Assembly (NCBI RefSeq): GCF_022788635.1
Contig: NZ_CP076024.1
Coordinates: 2,170,001 to 2,234,000, forward strand
Direction: 5' to 3'
Origin: Methylobacter sp. S3L5C
GTDB lineage: Bacteria > Pseudomonadota > Gammaproteobacteria > Methylococcales > Methylomonadaceae
DNA: 64,000 bases
A program made the position numbers and the translations under genes. Positions 1 through 10,242 of the stretch are shown here, one piece after another. A model generated the notes under the pieces. That model did not search any database. It was not told where the DNA came from and saw nothing but the letters and a program-made list of their open reading frames with translations. How positions within the stretch are numbered: position 1 is the first letter of the stretch; every line of letters starts with the position of its first letter.

Positions 1-1
1 T

Positions 2-2518
2 TGGCATCTTTTGGCGATTCTTTTAGGGACTAGCGATATCGGCAGAAGTTATCTGGAGCAGGCCAATATAGATTTAACCAGGCTGGGTCTTTTGGTTGAT
101 GGCCAACTGATCATACAGCCGAAGGCATTAAAAAATACCCAGCAAACACCGATTAATCGTGAACTTGAAAGGGTGTTTATTTATGCCGAACAAGTATCGA
201 CGCGTATGGGCGATAAATATATCGGCATTAATCACTTGTTGCTGGCTTTGTGGGAACTGAATGAATTGGTTACTGCCTTGACCGAGGCGGGTGGAAACAA
301 GGCGGTGTTTACCCAAATACTGGATCAGTTGCCTCAGGGTGGTTACAGCAGTAAAGAGAGTTCCGGTGAATTTGAATATCTGGCTAAATATGCCCGCGAT
401 TTGACCGAAATGGCCCGGCAAGGTTTACTTGATCCGGTGATAGGTCGTGTCGATGAAATTAATCTTGCGATTCAGGTATTGTGTCGGCGGATTAAAAATA
501 ATCCCATCATAATTGGTGAACCTGGCGTTGGTAAAACGGCTATTGTCGAGGGCTTGGCGCAGCGAATTATTGCCGGTGACGTACCCAGAGATCTGATTGG
601 CTGTTCGGTGTTGGCAGTGGATATGGGCTTGTTGGTTGCCGGTGCCAAATACCGGGGCGAATTTGAAGAGCGTTTTAAGCGCCTGTTGCAGGAAATCGCC
701 GATGCCGGAAATGTCATTATCTTTATTGACGAAATTCATAATTTGATCGGTGCGGGTAAGTCCGAAGGCTCAATGGACGCCGCCAATCTTCTTAAACCGG
801 CCTTGGCGAGGGGAGAGATACGTTGTATCGGTGCCACCACCAACGAGGAATACCGCAAACACTTTGAGAAAGACTCTGCTTTAAGTCGACGCTTTCAGGT
901 GGTACGGATGGACGAACCGGATGACGAAACGGCGTTGATGATTTTGCGTGGCATTAAAGAAAAATACGAAATGCATCATGGCATACGTATTACCGAAGCC
1001 GCTTTGCTTGCAGCAGTTCGTTTTTCCAGACGTTATATTGCTGACCGATTTTTGCCGGATAAAGCCATTGATCTTATTGATCAGACCGCTGCCACCGTAC
1101 GTATTGCTCTTTCTGCCAAGCCTGCCGAATTGGAAGCTCTGGATCGTCGCTTGGTCGGACTCGAAATAGAATGGTATTCATTGACCAATGAAGTGGATGA
1201 AACGCGTAAACAACAGTTACATAATGAACTGGTTGCACTGCGTGAAACCAGTGTGCAAATGACGGAACGTTGGGAGCGTGAAAAACGGGCGATGACCGAA
1301 GTTCAAAGTACCCGTAAGTTGCTGGAAGAATCACGCCTGGAAATGGAGCAGAAAATTCGCGAAGAAGATTTTGTGCGCGTTGCCGAATTGCAGCACAAGG
1401 TAATTCCGCAAGCAGAAAGGACGCTGGCAGAATATGCCGATATTGATACCACGGAAATTAATCCCCAGAAAAACTTTATTGATGAACAGGATATCGCCGC
1501 TACGGTTGCAAGGTTGACCGGGATTCCGGTAGCAAAGATGCTTGATTCCGAACAGCAACGACTACTGCAATTGGAAAGTCATTTGCGGGAGCGGGTGGTG
1601 GGGCAGGAAGAGGCTGTTGCTGCGGTATCCAGGGCCATTCGACGTGCCCGTACCAATATCCAGGATGCCAATCGACCACTGGGTTCTTTTCTGATGCTTG
1701 GTCCGACAGGTGTTGGTAAAACCGAATTGGCAAAGACTTTGGCGCAATTTCTGTTCAACGATGAGTCGGCGATGGTGCGTATTGATATGAGCGAATATAT
1801 GGAGAAGCATTCGGTCGCCCGTCTAACCGGTGCGCCTCCAGGCTATGTTGGTTATGAGGAAGGTGGTGTACTAACCAATCAGGTGCGGAGTAAACCCTAC
1901 AGTGTGATTCTTTTCGATGAAGTGGAAAAAGCTCACCCCGATGTATTTAACCTGTTTTTGCAAGTACTGGACGAAGGGCGTTTGACAGACAGTCGCGGGC
2001 AGTTGGTTAGTTTCACCAATGCCCTGATTTTGATGACCTCCAATCTGGGCTCGGAGTTTATTGAACCGGTAGAAACTGAGGAAGAGCAGCAACAGATGCA
2101 GACGCTAATCATGGACAAAGTACGCAGTCATTTTCGTCCTGAATTTCTTAACCGTCTTGATGATATTCTGATTTTTCGTCAACTGACCCTCGAAACCATG
2201 CGCCCCATTGCCGATATTCAACTGCGGCGTTTGGCCAAGTGCCTGGAAGATCGCAATATTCTCCTCAATATCAATGACGAAGCCTGCAACAGTTTGGCAC
2301 AGTGGGGATTTAATCCTCTGTATGGTGCTCGCCCACTAAAACGGGTTATTCAAACCAGGCTTCAAGATCCGCTGGCCGAACTGTTGCTTAAGGGAGAACT
2401 TTGCGATGGGCAGCAGATTGTCATCAGCATTACTGACGGGGAATTGGTATTTACCGGTACCAATCCGGAAAAAAATCCGGATGACTCAGAGAATACTATT
2501 ATAAACGAGGAGGCTTAA
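2..2518 (+). CDS. tssH: ClpB/ClpV-type AAA+ unfoldase of a T6SS-like locus (5' end outside window)
   Basis: Hexameric double-ring AAA+ ATPase. In a T6SS it disassembles the contracted sheath in the cytoplasm. Visible are part of a Clp N domain, NBD1 with Walker A GEPGVGKT and Walker [13 protein letters not shown], a shortened middle coiled coil (WEREKR..), and NBD2 with [12 protein letters not shown] and [10 protein letters not shown]. The frame is open to the window edge. The codons before the TTG at position 11 read W-H-L and continue the first Clp_N helix (HLLAILL), so TTG 11 is not a start and the true start lies upstream. NBD2 and the middle region look more like ClpB than classical ClpV. 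The T6SS assignment rests on the next gene being TssM, with ATG directly after this stop. A chaperone ClpB is the alternative. Confidence 0.85.
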   Translation, partial: WHLLAILLGTSDIGRSYLEQANIDLTRLGLLVDGQLIIQPKALKNTQQTPINRELERVFIYAEQVSTRMGDKYIGINHLLLALWELNELVTALTEAGGNKAVFTQILDQLPQGGYSSKESSGEFEYLAKYARDLTEMARQGLLDPVIGRVDEINLAIQVLCRRIKNNPIIIGEPGVGKTAIVEGLAQRIIAGDVPRDLIGCSVLAVDMGLLVAGAKYRGEFEERFKRLLQEIADAGNVIIFIDEIHNLIGAGKSEGSMDAANLLKPALARGEIRCIGATTNEEYRKHFEKDSALSRRFQVVRMDEPDDETALMILRGIKEKYEMHHGIRITEAALLAAVRFSRRYIADRFLPDKAIDLIDQTAATVRIALSAKPAELEALDRRLVGLEIEWYSLTNEVDETRKQQLHNELVALRETSVQMTERWEREKRAMTEVQSTRKLLEESRLEMEQKIREEDFVRVAELQHKVIPQAERTLAEYADIDTTEINPQKNFIDEQDIAATVARLTGIPVAKMLDSEQQRLLQLESHLRERVVGQEEAVAAVSRAIRRARTNIQDANRPLGSFLMLGPTGVGKTELAKTLAQFLFNDESAMVRIDMSEYMEKHSVARLTGAPPGYVGYEEGGVLTNQVRSKPYSVILFDEVEKAHPDVFNLFLQVLDEGRLTDSRGQLVSFTNALILMTSNLGSEFIEPVETEEEQQQMQTLIMDKVRSHFRPEFLNRLDDILIFRQLTLETMRPIADIQLRRLAKCLEDRNILLNINDEACNSLAQWGFNPLYGARPLKRVIQTRLQDPLAELLLKGELCDGQQIVISITDGELVFTGTNPEKNPDDSENTIINEEA

Positions 2519-5500
2519 ATGCCTTTAAATGCTTCATTGAACAAATTTGATACGGTGATTTCCGTACTGGGTTGGCTTGATTGGGTAGGCTTAACAGTTG
2601 TGCTGGTGTTGTCAGGCATCTTGGGATGGCTGATTTGGCAGCGAAAATATGCCAAAGGTGCCGGTAAACCCGCCATTCCGGCAATTACTGTTCCGGTAAA
2701 GCTTTTATTAGCCTCTAATTGCTTATCAACGGTTTGGCGTCGCTTTGTCGGTGCCATTCCCTGGAGACTGCGTTCCGGGGCATTGAGTGTCCCGCTTTCT
2801 TTGGTTATCGGTGATGCAGGTTCAGGCAAGACCGGTATTATTGATAGATATGGCCACTGGCAAGGGCAAGATTTTCGTTTTCACCCCAGTGCCATTGATG
2901 ATCCGTTACTACAAGTCTATCTGGGCGATAAGTCTTTGGTGCTGGAGTTTTGTTCCTCACTACTGTATGACACGAGTTCTGCAGCTTATCACGCCATAAA
3001 AGAATTATGGCGACATCTGCCGCCCCGTCCTCAAGCGGTTATGGTGATTGATGCAACTACTTTGCTGACGCCAAAAACTGAACTGCTGCGCCAATCAGGC
3101 CAAGCCTTATTCGGTAAGCTGCAAGCATTCGGCGAGCTTGAACGTAAACCCTTACCGCTTATTCTGGCTCTGAGCCACATGGAAAAAGTCGAGGGCTTCG
3201 TAGAATTTTGCCTTTTTTTGGAAGAGGCCGGCATCCCTTTGCAAATAGATTTTCCGCAAATGGACGGCATCAATCAGCTGGCATCCTGTCTTGATGGTTT
3301 TCAACAGCATTTACACAGGGCACTGGTGACTCGCCCAGCCCAAGACTACCTTAAAATAGTTGCCTTCCTTAATGAAGCTCCACGCTTGCTTGGTGTTTTG
3401 GTTGAGTTTTTGCGTGTGGCCGGCTTGGAACAAGGTCTGGCATCTCCCCCTGTCGTTCGGCTTTGTCTCCTATCGGAACAGGTTAACAGCTTTGGCTGTC
3501 AGCCTTTCTCACTACACGCCGGTATTGTAGAGAAACCAAGATTTGCACTCAATGGCCATGCCAAAGCCGCGCTTATTCTGTTATTAGCCGGAGCGGCCTA
3601 TTTAATAGTGTGTTATAGATATCAACAGATTTTGCAAACTAAAATATATCAAGGCATTCAAACTATTTCTACGACTCCGGTCGAACATTACGCAGAAAAT
3701 ATTGGCTCATTATTTTTTAATCCTGGTCAACCGTTGAGTGACGAGGCATTGTTACTCTGGAGACCGCTTCAGCCTACATATTTCAAAAATATCGATAATC
3801 ACAGCAAGCGTTTATTGATTTCCGAAATACGAAAATATTATGTATTCCCCCTATTAAAACAAATCCAGTTTGAGCCAAATGCCACTTTTAAAACCAACAG
3901 ACTTATCGGAATATTATATGGGACGTCGACTAACGAAATAGGTAAACTCATATGGAAAAATCCGGAATTAAATCCGATAGATATGGATAAGTACGGAGCA
4001 CTTATTAAAGACTATTTAATGTACAATTCAAATACTGATGAGTTGGATAATGAGTTAAATAAAATCACTTATACCCAGCAATCATATGTTGATGACCATA
4101 TGCTATGGTTGGTGCTGTTTCATAAATTTGCAGATATTCTGAAAAGACCGTTTGTTCAGGAAGCCGAGTTTAAAGCCTTGCAACAAGAGTTGGTACCGTT
4201 TCTTGGTATTATTGATCAGCTGAATTATTATAATCAGCAACCAGAAATTACCCAGTGGTTGGTGCAACACACCAACTTACGCAGAAATGCGACAGTTAAA
4301 TATGACAGCCAGTCAGGATTGGACCAAAAAAGTATTGGTCAATTATTAGGCCTTGTCAGCAACCTCAAATTTAGCAATACCGATAATTGTGATGTGACTC
4401 TATCCCTGAAGGAGTGCCTGGGGCTAATTCAAGAGTTGGCCAATGCTAAAACAGACACTACATCACCTGACATGATTTTTAGTTTGGACGGCGAATATTT
4501 TTCGTTTACCCTACAGCAATGGGTAGATTTGATCAAGCGTAGTCGCGTGAGTATGATGCTGCGCAACCTGATTTATAATCACAGAAATTATGACGGCTGG
4601 GTGTTTTTTAATTCGCCTTCGACTTATACCGATGTGGAGATGAATTCTTCCAATAATGGCGGCATGTTGTTCGCCGGTAAGGCTCGTATTGACGGACGTT
4701 TGACGGTCGATGCTTTCGAGCAGTTTGTTAAACCCGCAATAATAGACTTGTCTGATATTGTCGCCAAACTGCCTATTGATGCCAATGAGAAACAATATTT
4801 TGGCGATTTTGTACTTAAGAACTTAAGTACCTACTCTGATCGTTATGTCAGTTCTTATTTAAATTATTTTCGGCAATTTCAGGTTCGTATTGATTCCACT
4901 TGGGGGCTGAATTATGTGCTTGATGATTTGCAACAGCCCAATTCCCAACTATTGGAAACCTTGGTGCAGATAAAGAAAAACACGGCACTTAATTTACCTA
5001 CCTCACCGAACTTTCAGCCGCTGGCACAAAAGCTGACCGTATTTCGTTTTATCCAGCGTTTGATGGAGGAAAAAAATGGCGTTTATCCGGAGTTTCAAAA
5101 ATATCAGCTGATGATGGCACAAATGCAATATGAGATGGGTTCACGCGAACCTTATGTGCCGAAAAAATCTGATGATAATGCCGCTTCCCTTAAGGGGGCG
5201 TTAACGCCGATAGGCCGTGTAGCGTGGGCAATGAGAGCACACGAAGATGGTGCCTATTCAACGCTGGTCAAAAACTGGCTGCAAAATGCCGGCATCCTGA
5301 ATAATTGGCAGCAACCGTTTCTGGCTCCGGTACAAAAGGTCGAAGAATTTGGTACTGCCGAAATTAATCAGAATATCGCCGGTATTTGGTCGGATATCTG
5401 GGATTCTAATGTCGCACCGTTATTGGTTAAATTTCCTTTTACACCTAATGCCGGACGTGATCAGGAGTTGGCAATGGATGATTTAATTAAAATTTTCCAT

Positions 5501-6100
5501 CCGAAACAGGGTATTTTCTGGATTACCTTCCAGCAATACCTGTCGCCTCTGGCGAGTCTTGGTAACGGAGTATGGGTTAAGCGCCATGACTTATCAGACA
5601 GTGTTGTGCTACCTCCAAATTATCTGGATCGTCTTAACGCTGCCCAACAACTTACTGCTAATCTCTGGGATGGACAGGGTAATCCAAAAGCACTTGAATT
5701 ATCCGTTAAGCCGGGATTGTTACCGACCTTTGACAGCAAGCAAATACCTCACGCGCCATTGGTGTCCTTATCATACTTACGCAAAGGCGGCGTCTCCGTA
5801 CTCGGTTTTAATCAACAGGCCGATTGGCAAAAATTATCTCTGGAGTGGTGGCTGACGCAACCTGCAGAGGTGGGTATGGAGTTTCGTAAAGATGCTGATC
5901 CGACTCAGGTCTATACCGATATTACCGTTGCTGATTCGCCCTGGAATTTTTTCCGGCTCCTGCAACAAGGCCAAGTTACTGATACTCAAAATTATCGGTG
6001 GAAACTCGCTCACCCTGATTTTCCTCAGCAACCGTTAAACCTTGATTTTTCATTTCGAGCCAATCCATTGGCAATATTCACCAATCTTGCCGGGAGCTAA
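2519..6100 (+). CDS. tssM: TssM/IcmF-like inner-membrane protein of T6SS membrane complex
   Basis: Predicted inner-membrane core of the T6SS trans-envelope complex, 1193 residues. There is a transmembrane helix at about 22-40, a Walker A (GDAGSGKT, 98-105) in an N-terminal cytoplasmic NTPase domain, a second membrane helix near 348-367, then a long periplasmic region. The C-terminal part carries the IcmF signature seen in TssM: KFPFTPNAGRDQ, a D-x3-IFHP block, FQQYLSPL, and later a beta-rich segment. A strong ribosome site (GAGGAGG, 2507-2513) sits inside the end of tssH and the start abuts that stop, so the two are translated together. It looks divergent, with only two clear membrane helices where three are common. 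The family is clear; the substrate of the system is unknown. Confidence 0.82.
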   Translation: MPLNASLNKFDTVISVLGWLDWVGLTVVLVLSGILGWLIWQRKYAKGAGKPAIPAITVPVKLLLASNCLSTVWRRFVGAIPWRLRSGALSVPLSLVIGDAGSGKTGIIDRYGHWQGQDFRFHPSAIDDPLLQVYLGDKSLVLEFCSSLLYDTSSAAYHAIKELWRHLPPRPQAVMVIDATTLLTPKTELLRQSGQALFGKLQAFGELERKPLPLILALSHMEKVEGFVEFCLFLEEAGIPLQIDFPQMDGINQLASCLDGFQQHLHRALVTRPAQDYLKIVAFLNEAPRLLGVLVEFLRVAGLEQGLASPPVVRLCLLSEQVNSFGCQPFSLHAGIVEKPRFALNGHAKAALILLLAGAAYLIVCYRYQQILQTKIYQGIQTISTTPVEHYAENIGSLFFNPGQPLSDEALLLWRPLQPTYFKNIDNHSKRLLISEIRKYYVFPLLKQIQFEPNATFKTNRLIGILYGTSTNEIGKLIWKNPELNPIDMDKYGALIKDYLMYNSNTDELDNELNKITYTQQSYVDDHMLWLVLFHKFADILKRPFVQEAEFKALQQELVPFLGIIDQLNYYNQQPEITQWLVQHTNLRRNATVKYDSQSGLDQKSIGQLLGLVSNLKFSNTDNCDVTLSLKECLGLIQELANAKTDTTSPDMIFSLDGEYFSFTLQQWVDLIKRSRVSMMLRNLIYNHRNYDGWVFFNSPSTYTDVEMNSSNNGGMLFAGKARIDGRLTVDAFEQFVKPAIIDLSDIVAKLPIDANEKQYFGDFVLKNLSTYSDRYVSSYLNYFRQFQVRIDSTWGLNYVLDDLQQPNSQLLETLVQIKKNTALNLPTSPNFQPLAQKLTVFRFIQRLMEEKNGVYPEFQKYQLMMAQMQYEMGSREPYVPKKSDDNAASLKGALTPIGRVAWAMRAHEDGAYSTLVKNWLQNAGILNNWQQPFLAPVQKVEEFGTAEINQNIAGIWSDIWDSNVAPLLVKFPFTPNAGRDQELAMDDLIKIFHPKQGIFWITFQQYLSPLASLGNGVWVKRHDLSDSVVLPPNYLDRLNAAQQLTANLWDGQGNPKALELSVKPGLLPTFDSKQIPHAPLVSLSYLRKGGVSVLGFNQQADWQKLSLEWWLTQPAEVGMEFRKDADPTQVYTDITVADSPWNFFRLLQQGQVTDTQNYRWKLAHPDFPQQPLNLDFSFRANPLAIFTNLAGS

Positions 6101-6103
6101 GTC

Positions 6104-6562
6104 ATGATAGACTTTTCACTTTTGAAGGTTTTTTCGCCGTTGGCCGTGGCCATTGTGTTGGTTGCCTGTTCCAGTACACCAAAGCCGCCGCCACCGTTGG
6201 TTTTTGATGTCACAACGACTATCCAGACCAACAATGGCGGGCTGTTTTATTTTGTTGTCCGTAGTGCCAATGAAAAGCAATTTATGCTGGAAACTTATCA
6301 GGATGTTGCCAATAAAGCTTTCTCTGATCCGCCCGATCAGGGTGTATTAGGTGTCTTTTCGGTAGTTCCGGGTACTCAACAAGAATACACCGTAAATCAA
6401 CCGGCGCAGGGTACGATAGCCTTGTATTTTTTGCTTACCAAGCCTGGTTCGCAATGGAAGAAGCTGTTTTCTGCACCACTTGAAGATAAATATAATATTA
6501 ACTTAAAAGCCAATAGCCAAGTTGAGATAAACAAGGATACACCTTGGTATTCGTGGTTTTAA
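6104..6562 (+). CDS. tssJ: TssJ-like outer-membrane lipoprotein
   Basis: Predicted lipoprotein of 152 residues: hydrophobic signal ending in the lipobox LVAC with Cys22, followed by a proline-rich linker. The rest fits the TssJ beta-sandwich pattern (TTIQTNNGG, YFVVRSAN, then a ..GTIALYFLL.. strand and W). TssJ anchors the TssM periplasmic domain to the outer membrane. It starts 4 bases after the tssM stop with GGGAG as ribosome site. Sequence similarity in this family is low, so position and lipobox carry much of the assignment. Confidence 0.72.
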   Translation: MIDFSLLKVFSPLAVAIVLVACSSTPKPPPPLVFDVTTTIQTNNGGLFYFVVRSANEKQFMLETYQDVANKAFSDPPDQGVLGVFSVVPGTQQEYTVNQPAQGTIALYFLLTKPGSQWKKLFSAPLEDKYNINLKANSQVEINKDTPWYSWF

Positions 6563-6564
6563 TG

Positions 6565-6582
6565 GCGCAATGGCTATTGCGC
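6565..6582. other. Short perfect hairpin between tssJ and the next gene
   Basis: GCGCAA-TGGCTA-TTGCGC forms a perfect 6-bp stem directly after the tssJ stop. No T-run follows, so it is not a convincing intrinsic terminator. It may be an mRNA processing or stability element. Confidence 0.3.
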
Positions 6583-6641
6583 TGTAGCTTGGTACTCACT
6601 CTGATCTAATTAATTTAACGGATTTGTTTAAGGAATATCAC

Positions 6642-8642
6642 ATGGCAGACTACTTTTCTCAGCTGCATAAGCAGGCGATTAAAACACAACAATCGACTTT
6701 TAATTCGATAACAGGAAAATACGCACCTTCTACTCAAAAAGTCACGCTAAGTGAATCACAAAAAAACCTGGCAGCCATCAACTATTTTTTAAAAGCCGGG
6801 CTTGACTATAAAGGTCAGTCTCAGTGTTGTTATGAAAAAAAAGGCGGCGGGCTTCAAGTTAATGGCAGTATTGATCCTGGACGAATTTTAGGAGTTTTTA
6901 GTACAGAACTAAGTCTCTCTGCTGGATTGACTCGATCTAAAGAGATATTGCTGATTGCACAGCGTGGTCCTTCCAAGCTAAATGATTTGCTCATACCATC
7001 ACCTATTATGATCAACTCTTTAGTAGGCGCGAGCTGGGAAGGTTCTGCCAAAGCAGGAGTAGAGATAACTGTTGGTGTAAAGTATTCTGTCGGTATTAAT
7101 GAAGGATCTAAAATTGAAAAATCTTGGGTTAAGGAGGAAGACGATCCTAACGAACCTAAAATAAAACTGGAAAATATGGGTTTAGCTTTTGAGGCTGAAG
7201 CTAAAGCCGGTTTTTCTGCCGAAGCCGGTTACCAATATCAACATTTTTATGCAGAAGATGTCTGCCCGATTCCTTTTGATAACCAGATAGAAGCTAAAAA
7301 AACCTTGGGAAAACTTTTCACCGAAGGTTCTTATAAAGCGATATTGAAAAAAGACGCTTGCGAGCTTATTAACGGCAATCGATTTTTTAATAAAACGGTC
7401 AGCTATGATGGCTTTTGGGGGCATATAACTACCAAGGAAATTATCAGTATTTTGTCTAAAGGTTGTCAACATCGTACTATGGGATCGGCAACAAAAAATA
7501 AAGCTCGTAGTTTAATTGATAGTTTACTTTGTTGGGCAGATGCTGATAAAAAACCAAGTATCCCCACCAGTCTGCGTATTTCCTCCCATAAAGGTGATGC
7601 CAAAGCCGGACTTATCGCTATTGCCTCGGTCAAGGTTAATGCTTATATTGTCGGTGTTGAAGCCAGTGCTTCAGCTGAAGCACTGGCCATTTCAGGAGTT
7701 TGCAAGTCTGCCAGTGTACGTTATCAGACGGTCTATTATGCACCCCATGAACTCTATGAAAAGGCTCATGTTATCATGACCCAAGATAGCAAAATTGTTT
7801 ACAAACAAATAGTGTTCACTCCACTATCAGTAACAGCAGGCGCATCTTTCAATGCGCCTTTTTATTCTAAAGGCGCCGAAAAAGAAAAGCCGTTATTGGA
7901 ACACGAAATACTTAATCGCATGACCTATACAACCACCACTGTATTTTGGACATCATCAGCTAAACTTTTAAATGAATCGCTACAAAAAAGAAAAATGTCA
8001 CAGACGTTCAGTTCTCTTGGGTATAAAGGAACAGGCATATCTTTTGGTGGATCGTTTGAACTGGAAGATTTGATAAGTTTTTATAGATGCTACGATGGTG
8101 TAAAGAAAGAGTTCCTGGATAAGGAGGTCGAGGTATATTTTTATAGTATCGCAAAAAGTCTTAGTGTTGAATCTGAAGATTTGGTTAAGTTTTTTATGGA
8201 GCTAAAGAAAAACAATGAGTATGGCTTGCTGAATGATTTAGCCGAGGCTAATGGCGTCAAGACAGTGTTATTAGAAGCCAGTTTCAGTGTTACTGTTGAT
8301 AGAGTGGATGTGATAAGTACTGTAAATGGCAAGAATGAATTAATCGAACTTGCGCCAGATACAGCAAAAAAGATCTTTGAAGCAGGTAAAAGTAGCAGGA
8401 AGTTGGAAGCCATTCGCATGCGTTACCGCATTCAAGATACGCACAATGGCGACTCTGATTTTACTCTTGGTTTTAAAGTTTTAGGAAATGGCCTTGGGAT
8501 AAGTTTGAAAAAAGTAAACCAGGCCGGTTCCGAAGGAATCGTCGATTTGGCCACAGTATGGATGAATGGCTTGTCAAATGCTTTTTCTAATTCAACTAAT
8601 TATGAACAAGCCGTTCCAGCAGTAACTCTTTTTTGTCAGTAA
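6642..8642 (+). CDS. Unrecognised 666-aa protein at end of T6SS-like operon, possible cargo
   Basis: I do not recognise this family. The start is ATG 6642, 8 bases after AAGGA; an upstream in-frame TTG (6624) has no ribosome site. There is no signal peptide. Several alternating small/charged stretches (KAGVEITVGVKYSVG; AKAGFSAEAGYQYQ; AKAGLIAIASVKVNAYIVG; SVTAGASFNAPFY) look like glycine/alanine-rich beta strands. They recur across residues of roughly 140-430, as in a repetitive beta structure or pore former, and are followed by a more helical C-terminal third with charged segments. It follows tssJ by 80 bases on the same strand. A cytoplasmic protein without export signal at the end of a T6SS operon could be an effector, but no catalytic motif is visible and no obvious immunity gene follows (the next gene is on the other strand). 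Confidence 0.55.
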   Translation: MADYFSQLHKQAIKTQQSTFNSITGKYAPSTQKVTLSESQKNLAAINYFLKAGLDYKGQSQCCYEKKGGGLQVNGSIDPGRILGVFSTELSLSAGLTRSKEILLIAQRGPSKLNDLLIPSPIMINSLVGASWEGSAKAGVEITVGVKYSVGINEGSKIEKSWVKEEDDPNEPKIKLENMGLAFEAEAKAGFSAEAGYQYQHFYAEDVCPIPFDNQIEAKKTLGKLFTEGSYKAILKKDACELINGNRFFNKTVSYDGFWGHITTKEIISILSKGCQHRTMGSATKNKARSLIDSLLCWADADKKPSIPTSLRISSHKGDAKAGLIAIASVKVNAYIVGVEASASAEALAISGVCKSASVRYQTVYYAPHELYEKAHVIMTQDSKIVYKQIVFTPLSVTAGASFNAPFYSKGAEKEKPLLEHEILNRMTYTTTTVFWTSSAKLLNESLQKRKMSQTFSSLGYKGTGISFGGSFELEDLISFYRCYDGVKKEFLDKEVEVYFYSIAKSLSVESEDLVKFFMELKKNNEYGLLNDLAEANGVKTVLLEASFSVTVDRVDVISTVNGKNELIELAPDTAKKIFEAGKSSRKLEAIRMRYRIQDTHNGDSDFTLGFKVLGNGLGISLKKVNQAGSEGIVDLATVWMNGLSNAFSNSTNYEQAVPAVTLFCQ

Positions 8643-8672
8643 AATATACTGTTTGTCAGTAAAAATATCCTG
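8632..8672. repeat. Tandem duplication across the stop codon of the preceding gene
   Basis: Two copies of about 20 bases (TTTGTCAGTAAAATATACTG, then TTTGTCAGT-AAAAATATCCTG) lie head to tail. The first contains the TAA stop at 8640-8642. The second copy is non-coding, so this is probably a replication-slippage duplication. Confidence 0.7.
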
Positions 8673-8850
8673 TGAACTTACGGAGAATTTAAGACCTTTA
8701 CACAAAGCGGGTTTCTCAAGTGATTAGTATTTTCAAATGATCCGCTCAGAGCTATAAGGTAATTTGTTGAGAATAAAAAAAACCAGCAAGCAATGTTATA
8801 TTATCAGCAAGAAATTATCTAAGGTCTAATTGAGAGATGAGACCATTATT

Positions 8851-10164
8851 TTAGATTATTGTCGGTATAATAAGGCTTTCTGGTTGATTATTCTCATCTG
8901 CTTTTTTGCTGGCTGGTAAGGTAAAACAAAAAGTACAGCCATCTCCAGGCCGGCTATGAAAATTTAAATTGCCATAATGGGCTTCAATAATTGATCGGCT
9001 AATGGATAGTCCCATGCCCATACCATCAGTTTTGGTAGTGTAAAAAGGCATCACTATTTGTTGTTGTTGGTCTTCATTAATCCCTGATCCATTATCCGTT
9101 ACGCTGATTTCAATATAATTATTGAGTGTTAATTGGCTATGTATCGCCAAGTTGCGTTGCTGTTTTTCCGGACAGTTTTTTAGGGCATCAATACTGTTTC
9201 GAATCAGGTTTATAATGACTTGCTCAATTTGGATAGCATCGACATTGACAGGCGGAAGAGGGTTTTGTAGTTTAAATGTCAGCTTTATGCTGTTGTGTTT
9301 AATTTCATCAATACATAAGCCGGCCGAGTCATGAATCAACGCGTTAACGTCGGTAATGGCATACTGTGTTATCTGTGATTTTATAAATTCCCGCATGCGA
9401 CGAATGATTTGTCCGGCTCTTAATGCCTGTTGCTGGGTTTTGTATAAAATCTCGGCAAGCTTGACCAGATCAGGGCTTTCATTTTTAAGCAGGTTTACAC
9501 TGACTTGTGTATAACTTGAAATGGCAGTTAATGGTTGATTGACTTCATGAGCAATCCCGGAAGCCATCTCCCCCATCAGGCCAAGGCGAGTAACATGGGC
9601 GAGCTGGTTTAGATGCTCCTTGTCTTGCTGCTCCCGGTATTTTCGCTCACTAATATCCTGTGCACTACCCAATATACGTAGGGGATTATTAACATCATCG
9701 TATTGTAATTCACCACTACCACAGATAAAACGAATAGTGCCATCCGGCAGTATAACGCGAAAATCCAGTTCCCGAGCTTCATGGCCATTCATGCAATCAC
9801 TCATCCACATGCTCATTGCGTCATTATCTTCGGGATGGATTAAATCAATAAAAGCTTCTGACGAGTGCCCAAATGTTTCCCGGGTAACGCCATAAATCGG
9901 GTACATTTCATCTGACCAGCTAAGATAACCGCTTGCCAGATCTAAAGACCAGCTACCAATATGAGCGATACGCTGTGATTGTGACAACATCCGTTCTTTT
10001 TCTTGTAATATTTCCTGGACTTGTTTGAGCGCAGAAATATCGGTATGTGTACCGATCATGCGTAAAGGCTTGCCATCATCGCTGCGGGTAACCACCATCC
10101 CGCGTCCTAAAATCCATTTGTAACTGCTATCCTTACAGCGCAAGCGGAATTCGGTAATTGTCAA
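8851..10164 (-). pseudogene. 3' part of IS-interrupted ethylene-receptor-like sensor histidine kinase
   Basis: C-terminal part of a 783-residue hybrid PAS kinase cut by the IS element at 10153-11829. Native sequence runs from 10152 down to 8851; the first four residues of the open frame (MTIT) come from the IS end. It holds the rest of a PAS/PAC domain, a further PAS/PAC (GSWSLDLASGYLSWSDEM), then HisKA with GIAHEVNQPLTAI (His552 of the rebuilt protein), an N box (INLIRNSIDAL), a G1 box (DNGSGI) and a G2 box (GMGMGLSI). This is the FixL/NtrB type, with no receiver attached. All catalytic boxes are intact, so the lesion is only the IS. Joining 12886-11837 to 10152-8851 restores one frame of 784 codons. 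As it stands the fragment lacks its sensor and probably its promoter. Confidence 0.9.
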
Positions 10165-10242
10165 TGTAGTTGTCGCCTCGACGGTTAAATCTTACTCTGG
10201 TTTGTTTTCTAAATAATCACTTCCTTGGTAGCATTTTTTTGT

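Noticed and set aside
11-13. TTG at 11 as start of the first gene
   Set aside because: The frame is open upstream to the window edge and the preceding codons continue the Clp N-domain helix; the start is outside the window.
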